From contig CAYUMU010000094.1 in the NCBI GenBank assembly GCA_964445985.1, positions 1 through 25,020 on the forward strand: DNA of 25,020 nucleotides, read 5' to 3'. Origin of the DNA: CAYUMU01 sp964445985 (GTDB lineage: Bacteria > Planctomycetota > Planctomycetia > Pirellulales > S012-138). Positions within the stretch are counted from its first letter, which is position 1; each line of letters begins with the position of its first letter. The notes beneath the pieces were generated by a model. That model was not told where the DNA came from. It saw nothing but the letters and a program-made list of their open reading frames with translations, and ran no database searches. The position numbers and the translations under genes are program-made. Positions 7,600 to 15,768 of this stretch are shown here, one piece after another.

Positions 7600-8038
7600 A
7601 CGGTTGGGCAGCCGACGGTGGATTCTCAGCCTGCCGCTCCCCGCCCGCGGGCCATCGCCTTCCACTCGCACAGCAGCGATCGACGTACCCTGGCGGGGTT
7701 CACCCCTGCCTGGGAAGGCGCGGTCGCTGTTTGCGCGTCGGCTGAGGAAGCTCACTGCGACTCCCACGGTCTATTCGCCGCTTCATTTTACACATTTGAC
7801 GCAAACGCCCTGGTTTTCCAGTCGTTCCCGCCACGTCACCCGCTGGGCTCGGGTTCGGTTTCTGTCGGCGATAACAAAAGTTCCCAATTCCCGGCCGGAA
7901 AAGTCGTCGCGATTTGTACTTTCGGCCGACTCGGGGACTATAATCAGATTGAGGTCGGTGGATCGCGTAGCGCTCCGCCACGCCTCCTACCCGCCTCCCC
8001 AGCTTCGGCCGCCCACCGCCACCAAGTCACACAAACTC
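7600..8038. promoter_or_regulatory. 439-base spacer with a candidate promoter at 7914-7944
   Basis: No convincing gene. A perfect -10 hexamer TATAAT lies at 7939-7944, about 95 bases before the ATG at 8039. The best -35 candidate is TTGTAC at 7914-7919, but the 19-base spacer is longer than ideal. It would drive the lipoprotein gene at 8039. Open frames through this stretch look like shadows. Confidence 0.35.
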
Positions 8039-9217
8039 ATGCCCTCATTGCACTTATTGTTTAAGGTCGATCGTCTTTCGCCCCTCGCCCTTTCGGGTCG
8101 CCGTTGGGCAGGTCGCGGCCTGTTTCTGGTCGCCGCCGGCATGCTGGCGGCCTTCTCTGGGTGCGGTCGGCAGGAAGAAATTTCGGTCCAACGGGTTTAC
8201 AACCTCGAAAGGGCTCAGCAGCGGCCCATCTCCGTCCGAACCCTGGCGGCGCTGGTTCCCCAGGGCGATCAGGCCTGGTTCTTCAAAGTGACGGGGCCTG
8301 CGGCACAGGTCGGGCCGCATGCCAAGGATTTCGACGCATTCCTCGATAGCGTAACATTTTCCAGCGAAGGACAGCCCACCTGGAAGCTTCCCCAAGGGTG
8401 GGAAGAGAAACAGGGCCAATCGCGCGGAATGCGGTTTGCCACCATCCAACTCGGGACAGGGCAGGGGGGGCCAGAACTTACCGTGATCCCGCTGCCGGCC
8501 GGCGGAGCGGTCGATGACAGCTATGTGTTGGCCAACGTCAATCGTTGGCGTCAACAATTGAATCTCAAACCACTTACGGCCGACGATCTGGCGAGCGAAA
8601 CGCAACAGCGCGCGATCGCGGGCGAACAGGCCACCGTCGTCAACCTGGTTGGCCAATCCGAGGCCAGCAAACTCTCCGGCGGCCCCATGTCAGGTGGCCC
8701 CATGGCTGGCGGCCCGATGGCTGGCGGACCGATGGCTGGCGGACCGCGGGGCGCGCCGGCCGAAGCGGGGCAGGGCAGGGGGGCGGTTTCCGTTACCCTC
8801 AAGTACACCACGCCCAAGGGTTGGACCGAGCTGCCAGCCAGTGGCTTGCGAACGGCCGCTTTTGATATCATCGACGGCCCACATAAAGCCGTGGTCACGG
8901 TCATTGAGCTGGGGCCCAACGCCAAAGATGCCATGGCAAACATCAACCGCTGGCGGAACGAAGTGGACCTGCCGCCGATTACGGCGGAAGAGTTGAAAGA
9001 GAATATTGTTCCCGCCCAGGTCGGCGGATATCCGGCCCTGCTGGTCGAAATGATCGGCAAGCCCGACGCGGATCCGCAAAAAACCATCTTGGGACTGATG
9101 GCCCTCGTGGAAGGCAAGCCCTGGTTCTTCAAACTGCTGGGCGACAGCGAATTGGCCGCCAAGCAAAAAGACCGCTTTCTTGAGTTTGCCGAAGCCGTGC
9201 AGTTTGAAATCAAATAA
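8039..9217 (+). CDS. lipoprotein with duplicated domain and Gly-Gly-Pro-Met repeat linker
   Basis: A 392-residue protein. ATG 8039 is chosen because the signal RRWAGRGLFLVAAGMLAAFSGC with lipobox FSGC follows; the frame is open upstream to 7604 but that part lacks coding character. Two related modules are visible. One, at about residues 115-205, has WKLPQGWEEK, ELTVIPLP, ANVNRWRQQLNLKPLTADDL and ATVVNLVG. The other, at about 255-345, has TPKGWTELP, KAVVTVIELG, ANINRWRNEVDLPPITAEEL and PALLVEMIG. Each is accompanied by a WFFK segment: DQAWFFKVTG before the first module and GKPWFFKLLG after the second. A 25-residue SGGPM/AGGPM repeat separates them. G-rich motif copies 4 and 5 both lie in the gene. 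Probably an envelope protein; function unknown. Confidence 0.85.
   Translation: MPSLHLLFKVDRLSPLALSGRRWAGRGLFLVAAGMLAAFSGCGRQEEISVQRVYNLERAQQRPISVRTLAALVPQGDQAWFFKVTGPAAQVGPHAKDFDAFLDSVTFSSEGQPTWKLPQGWEEKQGQSRGMRFATIQLGTGQGGPELTVIPLPAGGAVDDSYVLANVNRWRQQLNLKPLTADDLASETQQRAIAGEQATVVNLVGQSEASKLSGGPMSGGPMAGGPMAGGPMAGGPRGAPAEAGQGRGAVSVTLKYTTPKGWTELPASGLRTAAFDIIDGPHKAVVTVIELGPNAKDAMANINRWRNEVDLPPITAEELKENIVPAQVGGYPALLVEMIGKPDADPQKTILGLMALVEGKPWFFKLLGDSELAAKQKDRFLEFAEAVQFEIK
8453..8472 (+). repeat. G-rich polar motif, copy 4 (inside CDS)
   Basis: GGGACAGGGCAGGGGGGGCC with core GGGCAGGG at 8459-8466. In frame it reads G-T-G-Q-G-G-P. Confidence 0.75.
8675..8749 (+). repeat. five 15-base tandem repeats coding SGGPM/AGGPM
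   Basis: Five consecutive 15-base units, the first two coding SGGPM, the next two AGGPM and the last AGGPR. The last units are nearly identical at DNA level, suggesting recent slippage. They form the flexible linker of the surrounding lipoprotein. Confidence 0.9.
8767..8786 (+). repeat. G-rich polar motif, copy 5 (inside CDS)
   Basis: GGGGCAGGGCAGGGGGGCGG, with two overlapping GGGCAGGG cores (8768-8775, 8773-8780). The G-run is one shorter than in copies 1-4, and the gene reads it as G-Q-G-R-G-A. Confidence 0.8.
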
Positions 9218-9340
9218 CCGCCACCAGGCAAACGGAAAAGGGCCGTGCTGCCAGCGGGTCCCCCCCTCACGCATCTATTTCATCGCTCTGCTAAGCAACC
9301 TGGGGCGATTCGAAGTTGGAATCATTCACGGAGTTGGTCG

Positions 9341-12300
9341 ATGTCCCAGCAGCAACCGCCGTACCCAAATCCTGGCGATCGGCCCGCCTATGCCAACTAT
9401 CCCGGCCAGTACCCGCAATCGCCCTGGGAAGCAACCACCGCCTGGGACGTCGTGCGGATGGTGCTCAGCCCGCTCGCTTCGCTGAAGCTGACCGTGGTCC
9501 TGTTCGCGGTTTCGATCCTGCTGATTCTCTTCGGCACGCTGGCTCAGGCCGAGCCAGGCATGGATATCTGGCGCGTGATCGACCAGTATTTCCGCACCTG
9601 GATTGCCGAAGTTGATCTGAAGATTTTTACCCCCAAGGCTTTCTTCCCCCATACGCAGCCGGCCGGGGGCAAATTTTGGTTTCCCGGCGGTAATCTGATC
9701 GGCCTGTTGATGGCCCTCAATCTCCTGTCCGCCCACGCGTTGCGGTTCACGGTGCAAGCCCGGGGCACGCGGCTTTATACAGGCTTGGGTGTGCTAGGCC
9801 TCGGCTGCCTGGCCACGTTCCTGGTGATTGCCAGCGGCGGCACCGAGTCGGGCAATGTGCAAGACCAGCCGCTGGTGGAGTGGGGCGTGCTCTGGCGAGT
9901 TTTCCAGGTGGTGCTGGCGTTACTCGGCGCCGGTTCCATTTTCGGCGCCATCATGCTCGACCGACGGCGAACGGCCGAACGCTTTTTGCTGGGAGCCCTG
10001 GCTATCGGCATTCTGGCCACCCTCACCTGGACGCTCGTGCAAGGCGAGTCGGGCAGGCTCAGCGACCCCTCCATGCGCATTCTATGGCAACTGCTCAAAG
10101 GTCAATTCGCCGCCTCGGTGCTGTTGGTGGGCTGCGTCATGGTCTTTCACAAACGCGGCGGCGTGGTGTTGCTGCATGCCGGCATTGGCCTGCTCATGAT
10201 CAGCGAAATGCTCACCGGCTGGATGGCGGTCGAAAGCCAAATGACCATCTACGAAGGCGAGAAATCCAACTACGTGCAAGACATCCGCACGCTCGAACTG
10301 GCCGTGGTGCGGTCGGGCAGCGAAGAATTGAAGAACGCGGGCCTGTTCGACGCCGCGCCGCTGCTCGGCCTGCTCGCCGCCAGCGGGGTAGAAACCGCCT
10401 CCGACTTCGACGTCGAAATCACCATTCCCAAGTCGCGCTTGGAAGAAGGCGCGCGAATTACCGATGCCGCCTTGCCGTTCGATCTGAAAGTCCAAGAGTT
10501 CTTTCAGAACTCCAATATCTTGCCCCTGAAGCCGGGCGACGAAAACCCGGCCGACTCGGGCACCGGTCGCAGCTTTAAGATCGTGTGGGCCCGGCCCGGC
10601 GCTGGCACCGATGTCAGTTCCAATGTCGATATTTCCTCGGCCTATGTCACGTTCTATAAAAAGGGAACTGACGAAAAGCTGGGCACCTATTTGCTGAGCA
10701 TGTTGCTCACGCTTCGCCGCGAGCCCATTGCCGAAACGGTCACGGTCGACGGCGAAAGCTACGATCTGTTCATGCGTTACAAACGCATTCACAAGCCCTA
10801 CACCATCCACGCGCTCGACGTCCACCGCGAAAACTATATTGGCACGGAAACCCCAAGCGACTATTCCTCGCTGGTGCGAGTTGAGCATCCGGCCCAAGCC
10901 AAGCCGCACGAAGTCAAAATCTGGATGAACAATCCCCTCCGGGCTTACGGCGAAACCTTCTATCAAAGCGGCTACAACATCGATGAGACCGATGGTCGCG
11001 AAATCACCACGCTGCAAGTGGTCACCAACTTTGGCTGGATGATCCCCTACGTGTGCTGCATGATCGTGGGCACGGGCATGTTCTACCAGTTCTGGCTGGT
11101 GCTCATGCGGTTCCTCCGCCGCCGCTCCGCCTCCGAAACATTAGCCACGTTCGGTATGATATCGGTCGGTGTTGGAGGATTCGTGGCCGGCTCCTCGGCT
11201 CTGGTCCTGGCCCGATCGCTCCAGGAACGGCACAAAGCCCGTCAGCCCGAGGCGCCAGTCGAAGTCGTCGAGGAAAATGATCCGCCGACTCCTGCCGGCG
11301 CGCCCGATAAACGCATGATCAACTGGATCATCCCGGCCGCGGTTCTGGCCACGTTCGTAATTATCGCGGGCATGATTGCCCGACCGCCCAAGGCCAAAGA
11401 AGGCGAAATCGATTACTACTCGGCCGGCAAGATTCCGCTGGTGTACGAAGGCCGCATGAAGCCGCTCGATACGCTGGCCCGCAATAGCATGTTGATTCTT
11501 TCGGACAGCGAATCGTTTGCTCTTTACGACGTGACTTTGAATGAGCTTGGCACCAAGCCCGACCAGGTGAAGCTGGCCGTGCAAAACACCAAGCCCGAGC
11601 CAGCCCTCGCCAAGGTCGATGACAGCAAACTGCCGCAATTGGTGTTGCAAGGCGCGCCGTCGTACCAGGCCCACGCGCTGACCGCGGAGCTAGAGGAACT
11701 GGGCGCCAAGGTCAAGCTCAAGCGCCGCGGCCAACCTGCCATGCGCTGGCTCATGGAACTCATGTCGCGGCCGCGCGTGGCCGACTCCTACCCGATCTTC
11801 CGCATCGAAAACCCTGCGGTGCTCGACAAGCTCGGACTCTCGCCTCGCGAAGGCCTGCGTTACGCCTACACCGAATTTGAAGCCAGGCTAGACAAAGACC
11901 TCGCCGACGAATTCACCGAGGCCGCCAAACTCGAGCAGGAAAGCCCCGAACAGCTCGATACCTACCAGCGAAAACTGCTGGAGTTTGAAAAGAAACGCCG
12001 GCTCTACCTCAAACTGCGATTGTCGTTCACCGTCGCCAAGCCAGAAACCGAAGCCGAAGCCCGACAGTTCATGCAGCTATTGGAGCAATTGCAGCGCACC
12101 CAGCCGCCGCTCTCGGTTCCGCCCTCGCAAGACGAAGCGCCTGAAACATCGGGTCCCTTGGGCGGCCTGGCCGGCGATGGCAAGCCCTCGTGGGAAGTCT
12201 TCCCCATGGCCTGGTTGCAAAACACCATTCGCTCGGCGCAGGGGCTCAAGCCAAACCCCTACTTCGAAGGCTTGCAGCAGGTGATGGCGACCTACCAGAA

Positions 12301-13447
12301 AGCGTTCGAGGAACCGGCCGCCGAATTGAATAAAGCGGAGAACGCCCCCACGCCGGCAGAAGCGGCCGCGAAACTTCGCGCCAAGTTCAACCAGGCGGTA
12401 ACCGACTATCGTCAGCTCGCGGCGGCCAATCCGGAAATCACGCCGCTGGAGTCCAAGATTCAGTTCGAGTCGTACTTTAACAGTGTCAGTCCATTTTTCT
12501 ACGCGGCCAGTTTCTACCTGGCGGCGTTTGTCCTCACGGCCTTGTCCTGGCTCGGCTGGAGCAAAGCCCTCAGTCGCGCGGCTCTCTGGTTAATCTGCTT
12601 CACGTTCCTCATTCACACGTTCGCCCTGTTAGGCCGGATGTATATCTCGGGCCGGCCGCCGGTGACCAATCTCTATTCTTCGGCGGTGTTCATTGGCTGG
12701 GGGATGGTCCTCTTTGGCATTGTCATTGACAGCATTTACCGGATTGGCGTCGGCAATATCGTGGCCTCGGTGGCTGGCTTTGCCACGCTGGGCATCGCTC
12801 ACTTTCTTTCGGGCGACGGCGATACCTTCGTGGTCATGCAAGCCGTGCTCGATACCCAGTTCTGGCTGGCCACCCATGTGACCTGCATCACGCTGGGCTA
12901 CGCCACCACCTATTTGGCCGGCCTGGTCGGGTTGATCTACATCATTGCCGGCGTCGCCACGCCGTCGCTAACCCCGAAGCTCGAACGCGATCTCTATCGC
13001 ATCACCTACGGCACGCTCTGCTTCTCGCTATTCTTCAGCTTTGTGGGCACCGTGCTCGGCGGTCTCTGGGCCGATGATTCGTGGGGACGCTTCTGGGGTT
13101 GGGATCCCAAGGAAAATGGCGCCCTGATTATTGTGCTCTGGAATGCCCTCGTTTTGCACGCCCGCTGGGATGGCATGGTGCGCGAACGCGGCACGGCCGT
13201 GCTCTCGGTGGCCGGCATGATGTTTGTCAGCTGGTCCTGGTTTGGCGTGAACGAACTGGGAGCCGGACTCCACTCTTATGGCTTCACCGAAGGCGTGATG
13301 CTCTCGCTGGCCATCGCCTGGGGTGTCATGCTGCTGTTCATCGGCATGGGCTGCCTGCCCAAGGATGTTTGGTGGAGCTTCGCCGCCCGCCAACAACCAC
13401 CAGCGCTCAAACCGGGCAAACCCGGCCGAACCAACCAGGGCAAATGA
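9341..13447 (+). CDS. ccsBA: ResB-CcsA fusion, system II cytochrome c synthase
   Basis: A 1368-residue membrane protein that should export heme and attach it to apocytochromes c outside the cytoplasmic membrane. The start at 9341 (MSQQQPPYPNP) follows CGGAG. The N-terminal half is ResB-like: helix at about residues 43-70 (LKLTVVLFAVSILLILFGTLAQA), more helices to about 310, a large external domain, then NPLRAYGETFYQSGY near 540-555 and a further helix. The C-terminal part, about 1040-1345, is a CcsA/ResC domain (cytochrome c assembly family). It has the WWD heme-binding motif WGRFWGWDPKE (W1248-E1258) and candidate heme-ligand histidines H1092, H1179 and H1311. Between them lies a soluble stretch of about 330 residues starting near VYEGRMKPLDTLARNSM and containing a coiled, Glu/Lys-rich part. 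Fused CcsBA proteins are usually much shorter. It is the only cytochrome-related gene in the window. Confidence 0.93.
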   Translation: MSQQQPPYPNPGDRPAYANYPGQYPQSPWEATTAWDVVRMVLSPLASLKLTVVLFAVSILLILFGTLAQAEPGMDIWRVIDQYFRTWIAEVDLKIFTPKAFFPHTQPAGGKFWFPGGNLIGLLMALNLLSAHALRFTVQARGTRLYTGLGVLGLGCLATFLVIASGGTESGNVQDQPLVEWGVLWRVFQVVLALLGAGSIFGAIMLDRRRTAERFLLGALAIGILATLTWTLVQGESGRLSDPSMRILWQLLKGQFAASVLLVGCVMVFHKRGGVVLLHAGIGLLMISEMLTGWMAVESQMTIYEGEKSNYVQDIRTLELAVVRSGSEELKNAGLFDAAPLLGLLAASGVETASDFDVEITIPKSRLEEGARITDAALPFDLKVQEFFQNSNILPLKPGDENPADSGTGRSFKIVWARPGAGTDVSSNVDISSAYVTFYKKGTDEKLGTYLLSMLLTLRREPIAETVTVDGESYDLFMRYKRIHKPYTIHALDVHRENYIGTETPSDYSSLVRVEHPAQAKPHEVKIWMNNPLRAYGETFYQSGYNIDETDGREITTLQVVTNFGWMIPYVCCMIVGTGMFYQFWLVLMRFLRRRSASETLATFGMISVGVGGFVAGSSALVLARSLQERHKARQPEAPVEVVEENDPPTPAGAPDKRMINWIIPAAVLATFVIIAGMIARPPKAKEGEIDYYSAGKIPLVYEGRMKPLDTLARNSMLILSDSESFALYDVTLNELGTKPDQVKLAVQNTKPEPALAKVDDSKLPQLVLQGAPSYQAHALTAELEELGAKVKLKRRGQPAMRWLMELMSRPRVADSYPIFRIENPAVLDKLGLSPREGLRYAYTEFEARLDKDLADEFTEAAKLEQESPEQLDTYQRKLLEFEKKRRLYLKLRLSFTVAKPETEAEARQFMQLLEQLQRTQPPLSVPPSQDEAPETSGPLGGLAGDGKPSWEVFPMAWLQNTIRSAQGLKPNPYFEGLQQVMATYQKAFEEPAAELNKAENAPTPAEAAAKLRAKFNQAVTDYRQLAAANPEITPLESKIQFESYFNSVSPFFYAASFYLAAFVLTALSWLGWSKALSRAALWLICFTFLIHTFALLGRMYISGRPPVTNLYSSAVFIGWGMVLFGIVIDSIYRIGVGNIVASVAGFATLGIAHFLSGDGDTFVVMQAVLDTQFWLATHVTCITLGYATTYLAGLVGLIYIIAGVATPSLTPKLERDLYRITYGTLCFSLFFSFVGTVLGGLWADDSWGRFWGWDPKENGALIIVLWNALVLHARWDGMVRERGTAVLSVAGMMFVSWSWFGVNELGAGLHSYGFTEGVMLSLAIAWGVMLLFIGMGCLPKDVWWSFAARQQPPALKPGKPGRTNQGK

Positions 13448-13461
13448 ACCATGACAGTTGA

Positions 13462-13478
13462 GCAGGGCAGGGGGGCGC
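13462..13478 (+). repeat. G-rich polar motif, copy 6
   Basis: GCAGGGCAGGGGGGCGC with core GGGCAGGG at 13465-13472. It begins 14 bases after the ccsBA stop codon. Confidence 0.75.
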
Positions 13479-13626
13479 GCAATTTTCTGACTCCCCCAGA
13501 CAAAGCTCCACGGCGCGATCCAACCCCAACTACATGCTTACACAAACCCACCATTGGGGTTACCATGGGCAACCGAGGGGAATTTGGCGCGACTCCGCGC
13601 GCCGTAGGTGCAGAGCTAGTGAACTC

Positions 13627-14493
13627 ATGACGTCGTACGTCGGTCCCTATCGATTACTCAACCTGATTCGCAGCAGTCGCACGGCTCAAATCTGGGAAGT
13701 CATCCTCGATGGTAAGCGATCTCGGTATGCCATGAAGCGGTTGCTGGTTGGCGAGCAGCAATCCAAAGAAGAAATCAAGCTGCTCAAACACGAGTACGAA
13801 GTCGGCCGCAACCTCAAGCATCCCCGCATCATTGAGTTCGTGGAATTCAGCCAATACAAAGGCGAAGTCTATCTGGTGATGGAGCTCTTCTCGGCGCCCA
13901 ACCTCAAACAGATTTTGCAGGCTCAAGGTTTCGAGTCGCTCGCCCCCCTGGCCAGCCGCATTGCCGAACAGGCTGCCGAGTCGTTGGCCTATCTGGCCAG
14001 CCAAGGCTGGGTGCATCGCGACGTGAAGCCAGACAATTTCCTGGTCGACGACACCGGCAACCTCAAACTGATCGACTTTGCCCTGGCCGAACGCAAAAAA
14101 ACCGGACTGGCCAAAATGTTCGCCGGCAAAAGCAAAGTCCAAGGCACCCCCAGCTACATGTCGCCCGAGCAAATTCGGGGTCAGGTGGTCGACTCCAAAG
14201 CTGACGTTTACAGCCTGGGCTGCATGCTGTATGAGCTAGTCTCCGGTAAAAAGGCCTACACCGGAGCTAGCACCAACGATCTGCTGAACAAGCACCTTCG
14301 CGGCGCTGTTCCCGTGGTCGAAGTTCACAACCCCAATATCACGGCCGAGTTTTCTCAACTGTTGCGGCACATGATGGCCAAGAAGCCCGACGGCCGGCCG
14401 GAACTTGAGCAACTGGTTGCCGCGATGCGGGCCACGCCGATCCACAAGATCCCGCCCGCCCAGGCCATCGCCGCTGCCAGCAAAGATGATTAG
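13627..14493 (+). CDS. Hanks-type Ser/Thr protein kinase, kinase domain only
   Basis: A 288-residue protein consisting almost wholly of a protein kinase domain, with no membrane helix or sensory domain, so cytoplasmic. The start at 13627 (MTSYVGPYRLL) places the fold start correctly; the upstream frame to 13534 is not kinase-like and no strong ribosome binding site is visible. Present: the VAIK-type lysine in YAMK (K37), the catalytic loop HRDVKPDNFL (H130, D132, K134, N137) and SPE of the activation segment (181), plus DVYSLGCMLYEL. Two departures: the glycine-rich loop is replaced by IRSSRTAQIW with no glycine, and the metal-binding DFG is DFA (D150-F-A152). Activity is plausible because the key Asp residues remain, but substrates are unknown. 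It lies between ccsBA and accA on the same strand, and a hairpin repeat separates it from accA. Confidence 0.93.
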   Translation: MTSYVGPYRLLNLIRSSRTAQIWEVILDGKRSRYAMKRLLVGEQQSKEEIKLLKHEYEVGRNLKHPRIIEFVEFSQYKGEVYLVMELFSAPNLKQILQAQGFESLAPLASRIAEQAAESLAYLASQGWVHRDVKPDNFLVDDTGNLKLIDFALAERKKTGLAKMFAGKSKVQGTPSYMSPEQIRGQVVDSKADVYSLGCMLYELVSGKKAYTGASTNDLLNKHLRGAVPVVEVHNPNITAEFSQLLRHMMAKKPDGRPELEQLVAAMRATPIHKIPPAQAIAAASKDD

Positions 14494-14540
14494 CAACCCA
14501 AGGGGCCGACGGATCATTTACTTCTCGGAATGCGCCCCGT

Positions 14541-14589
14541 CATTCCCGCGAAGAGCCTGCCCTCGTGAAGACGGGGGCGGGAATCCAGT
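14541..14589. repeat. hairpin repeat, copy A (upstream of accA)
   Basis: Begins CATTCCCGCGAAGAGCC and ends GGGGGCGGGAATCCAGT. Outer arms TTCCCGC and GCGGGAA pair, and inner arms GCCCTCGT and GACGGGGGC pair with wobble, giving a long imperfect stem. It lies 47 bases past the kinase stop. Nearly identical to the copy at 15675-15722. Confidence 0.8.
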
Positions 14590-14660
14590 TGCGGCGGAGA
14601 CGACTCTACAATTAACAATTGATCGCCGATCACTTTGAGATTTCAGAAGGTTCCCATCGT

Positions 14661-15662
14661 ATGTCCACCAAACAGCATCGCCTGGCGTTCGAACGGCCCA
14701 TTTATGATTTGGAAAGCCGGCTCGGCAAACTCGAACTGGCCGAAGCCACTCCAGAAATTCAGGACGAAATCCGCCAACTGCGGCGGCAGCGGATGGAACT
14801 GGTCAAGAAAATCTACGGCAATCTGGAGCCCTGGGAAACCGTGCAAGTGGCACGGCACCCCGAGCGGCCCATGACCACCGACTACATCAATCTGATGTTC
14901 GATAGCTTTGTCGAACTGCACGGCGACAAGTGCTTTGGCGACGATCGCGCCATTGTGGCCGGCTTCGCCAAGCTCGACGAATTCAAGCTGCTGTTCATCG
15001 GCCATCAAAAAGGCCGCGACTACAAAGAACGGGCCGCCTGCAATTTTGGCTGCGCCCATCCCGAAGGCTATCGCAAAGCTCTGGCCAAGATGAAGCTGGC
15101 CGCCAAGTTCGGCATGCCGGTGGTCACCTTCATCGATACGCCCGGCGCTTATCCTGGCGTGGGCGCCGAAGAACGCGGCCAGGCCCAAATCATTGCCGAC
15201 TGCATTTTCGAAATGTCACGGCTCCGCACGCCAGTCATTTGCATTGTGATTGGCGAAGGCGGTTCGGGCGGCGCCTTGGGAATCGGCGTGGGCGATCGCG
15301 TGGCCATCCTCGAACCTGCCTACTCCTCGGTGATCAGCCCCGAAGGCTGTGCCGGCATCCTCTGGAAAAGCGACGCCTATAAAGAACAGGCAGCCCGAGC
15401 GCTGAAGATCACCTCGCGGCATCTCAAAGAGTTTGGCGTGGTGGACGACGTGATCGAGGAACCGTTGGGCGGCGCGCATCGCGATCATCATCAAACGGCC
15501 AACGCCCTCAAGATGTACATCGTGCGGAAACTAAGAGAACTGCTCACGGTTCCCATCGATAAGCTGGTGGAAAGCCGCTACGAAAAGTTCCGCAAGATGG
15601 GCCCCTTCCTCGAAGGCGAAGCAGCCGAAGCCGCCGCCGCGCTGGGCAATGTGGCCGAATAG
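14661..15662 (+). CDS. accA: acetyl-CoA carboxylase carboxyltransferase subunit alpha
   Basis: A 333-residue protein close to the usual length for AccA (319 in Escherichia coli). With AccD it transfers the carboxyl group from carboxybiotin to acetyl-CoA, giving malonyl-CoA for fatty acid synthesis in the cytoplasm. Family landmarks: FERPIYDLESRLGKLE at the N-terminus, YRKALAKMKLAAKFGMPV, FIDTPGAYPGVGAEERGQ, GEGGSGGALGIGVGDR and PEGCAGILWKSDAYKEQAA. ATG 14661 is preceded by AGAAGG. No accD, accB or accC is nearby, as in many bacteria where accA is unlinked. A hairpin repeat follows the stop by 13 bases and probably ends the transcript. Confidence 0.97.
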   Translation: MSTKQHRLAFERPIYDLESRLGKLELAEATPEIQDEIRQLRRQRMELVKKIYGNLEPWETVQVARHPERPMTTDYINLMFDSFVELHGDKCFGDDRAIVAGFAKLDEFKLLFIGHQKGRDYKERAACNFGCAHPEGYRKALAKMKLAAKFGMPVVTFIDTPGAYPGVGAEERGQAQIIADCIFEMSRLRTPVICIVIGEGGSGGALGIGVGDRVAILEPAYSSVISPEGCAGILWKSDAYKEQAARALKITSRHLKEFGVVDDVIEEPLGGAHRDHHQTANALKMYIVRKLRELLTVPIDKLVESRYEKFRKMGPFLEGEAAEAAAALGNVAE

Positions 15663-15674
15663 CATAACGACCAT

Positions 15675-15722
15675 CATTCCCGCGAAGCCTGCCCTCGTGA
15701 AGACGGGGGGCGGGAACCCAGT
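15675..15722. repeat. hairpin repeat, copy B (downstream of accA)
   Basis: Same element as 14541-14589, lacking two bases after CGCGAAG and with one extra G in the G-run. Similarity continues a little past the end (GTGGCGGA here, TGCGGCGGA in copy A). It sits 13 bases after the accA stop and may act as terminator or mRNA end structure. Confidence 0.8.
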
Positions 15723-15768
15723 CAGTGGCGGAGCAAACGCGGCCATCGAAAGACGCATTTGGGGCGGA

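Noticed and set aside
7604..8038. N-terminal extension of the lipoprotein at 8039
   Set aside because: The extension would bury the lipoprotein signal 165 residues inside the protein; the start at 8039 explains the signal.
8675..8749. Tandem repeats considered as a CRISPR-like array
   Set aside because: The units are contiguous 15-base in-frame coding repeats without spacers.
10082..11017. Minus-strand ORF of about 311 codons
   Set aside because: Antisense to ccsBA in a GC-rich gene; no signal or family resemblance.
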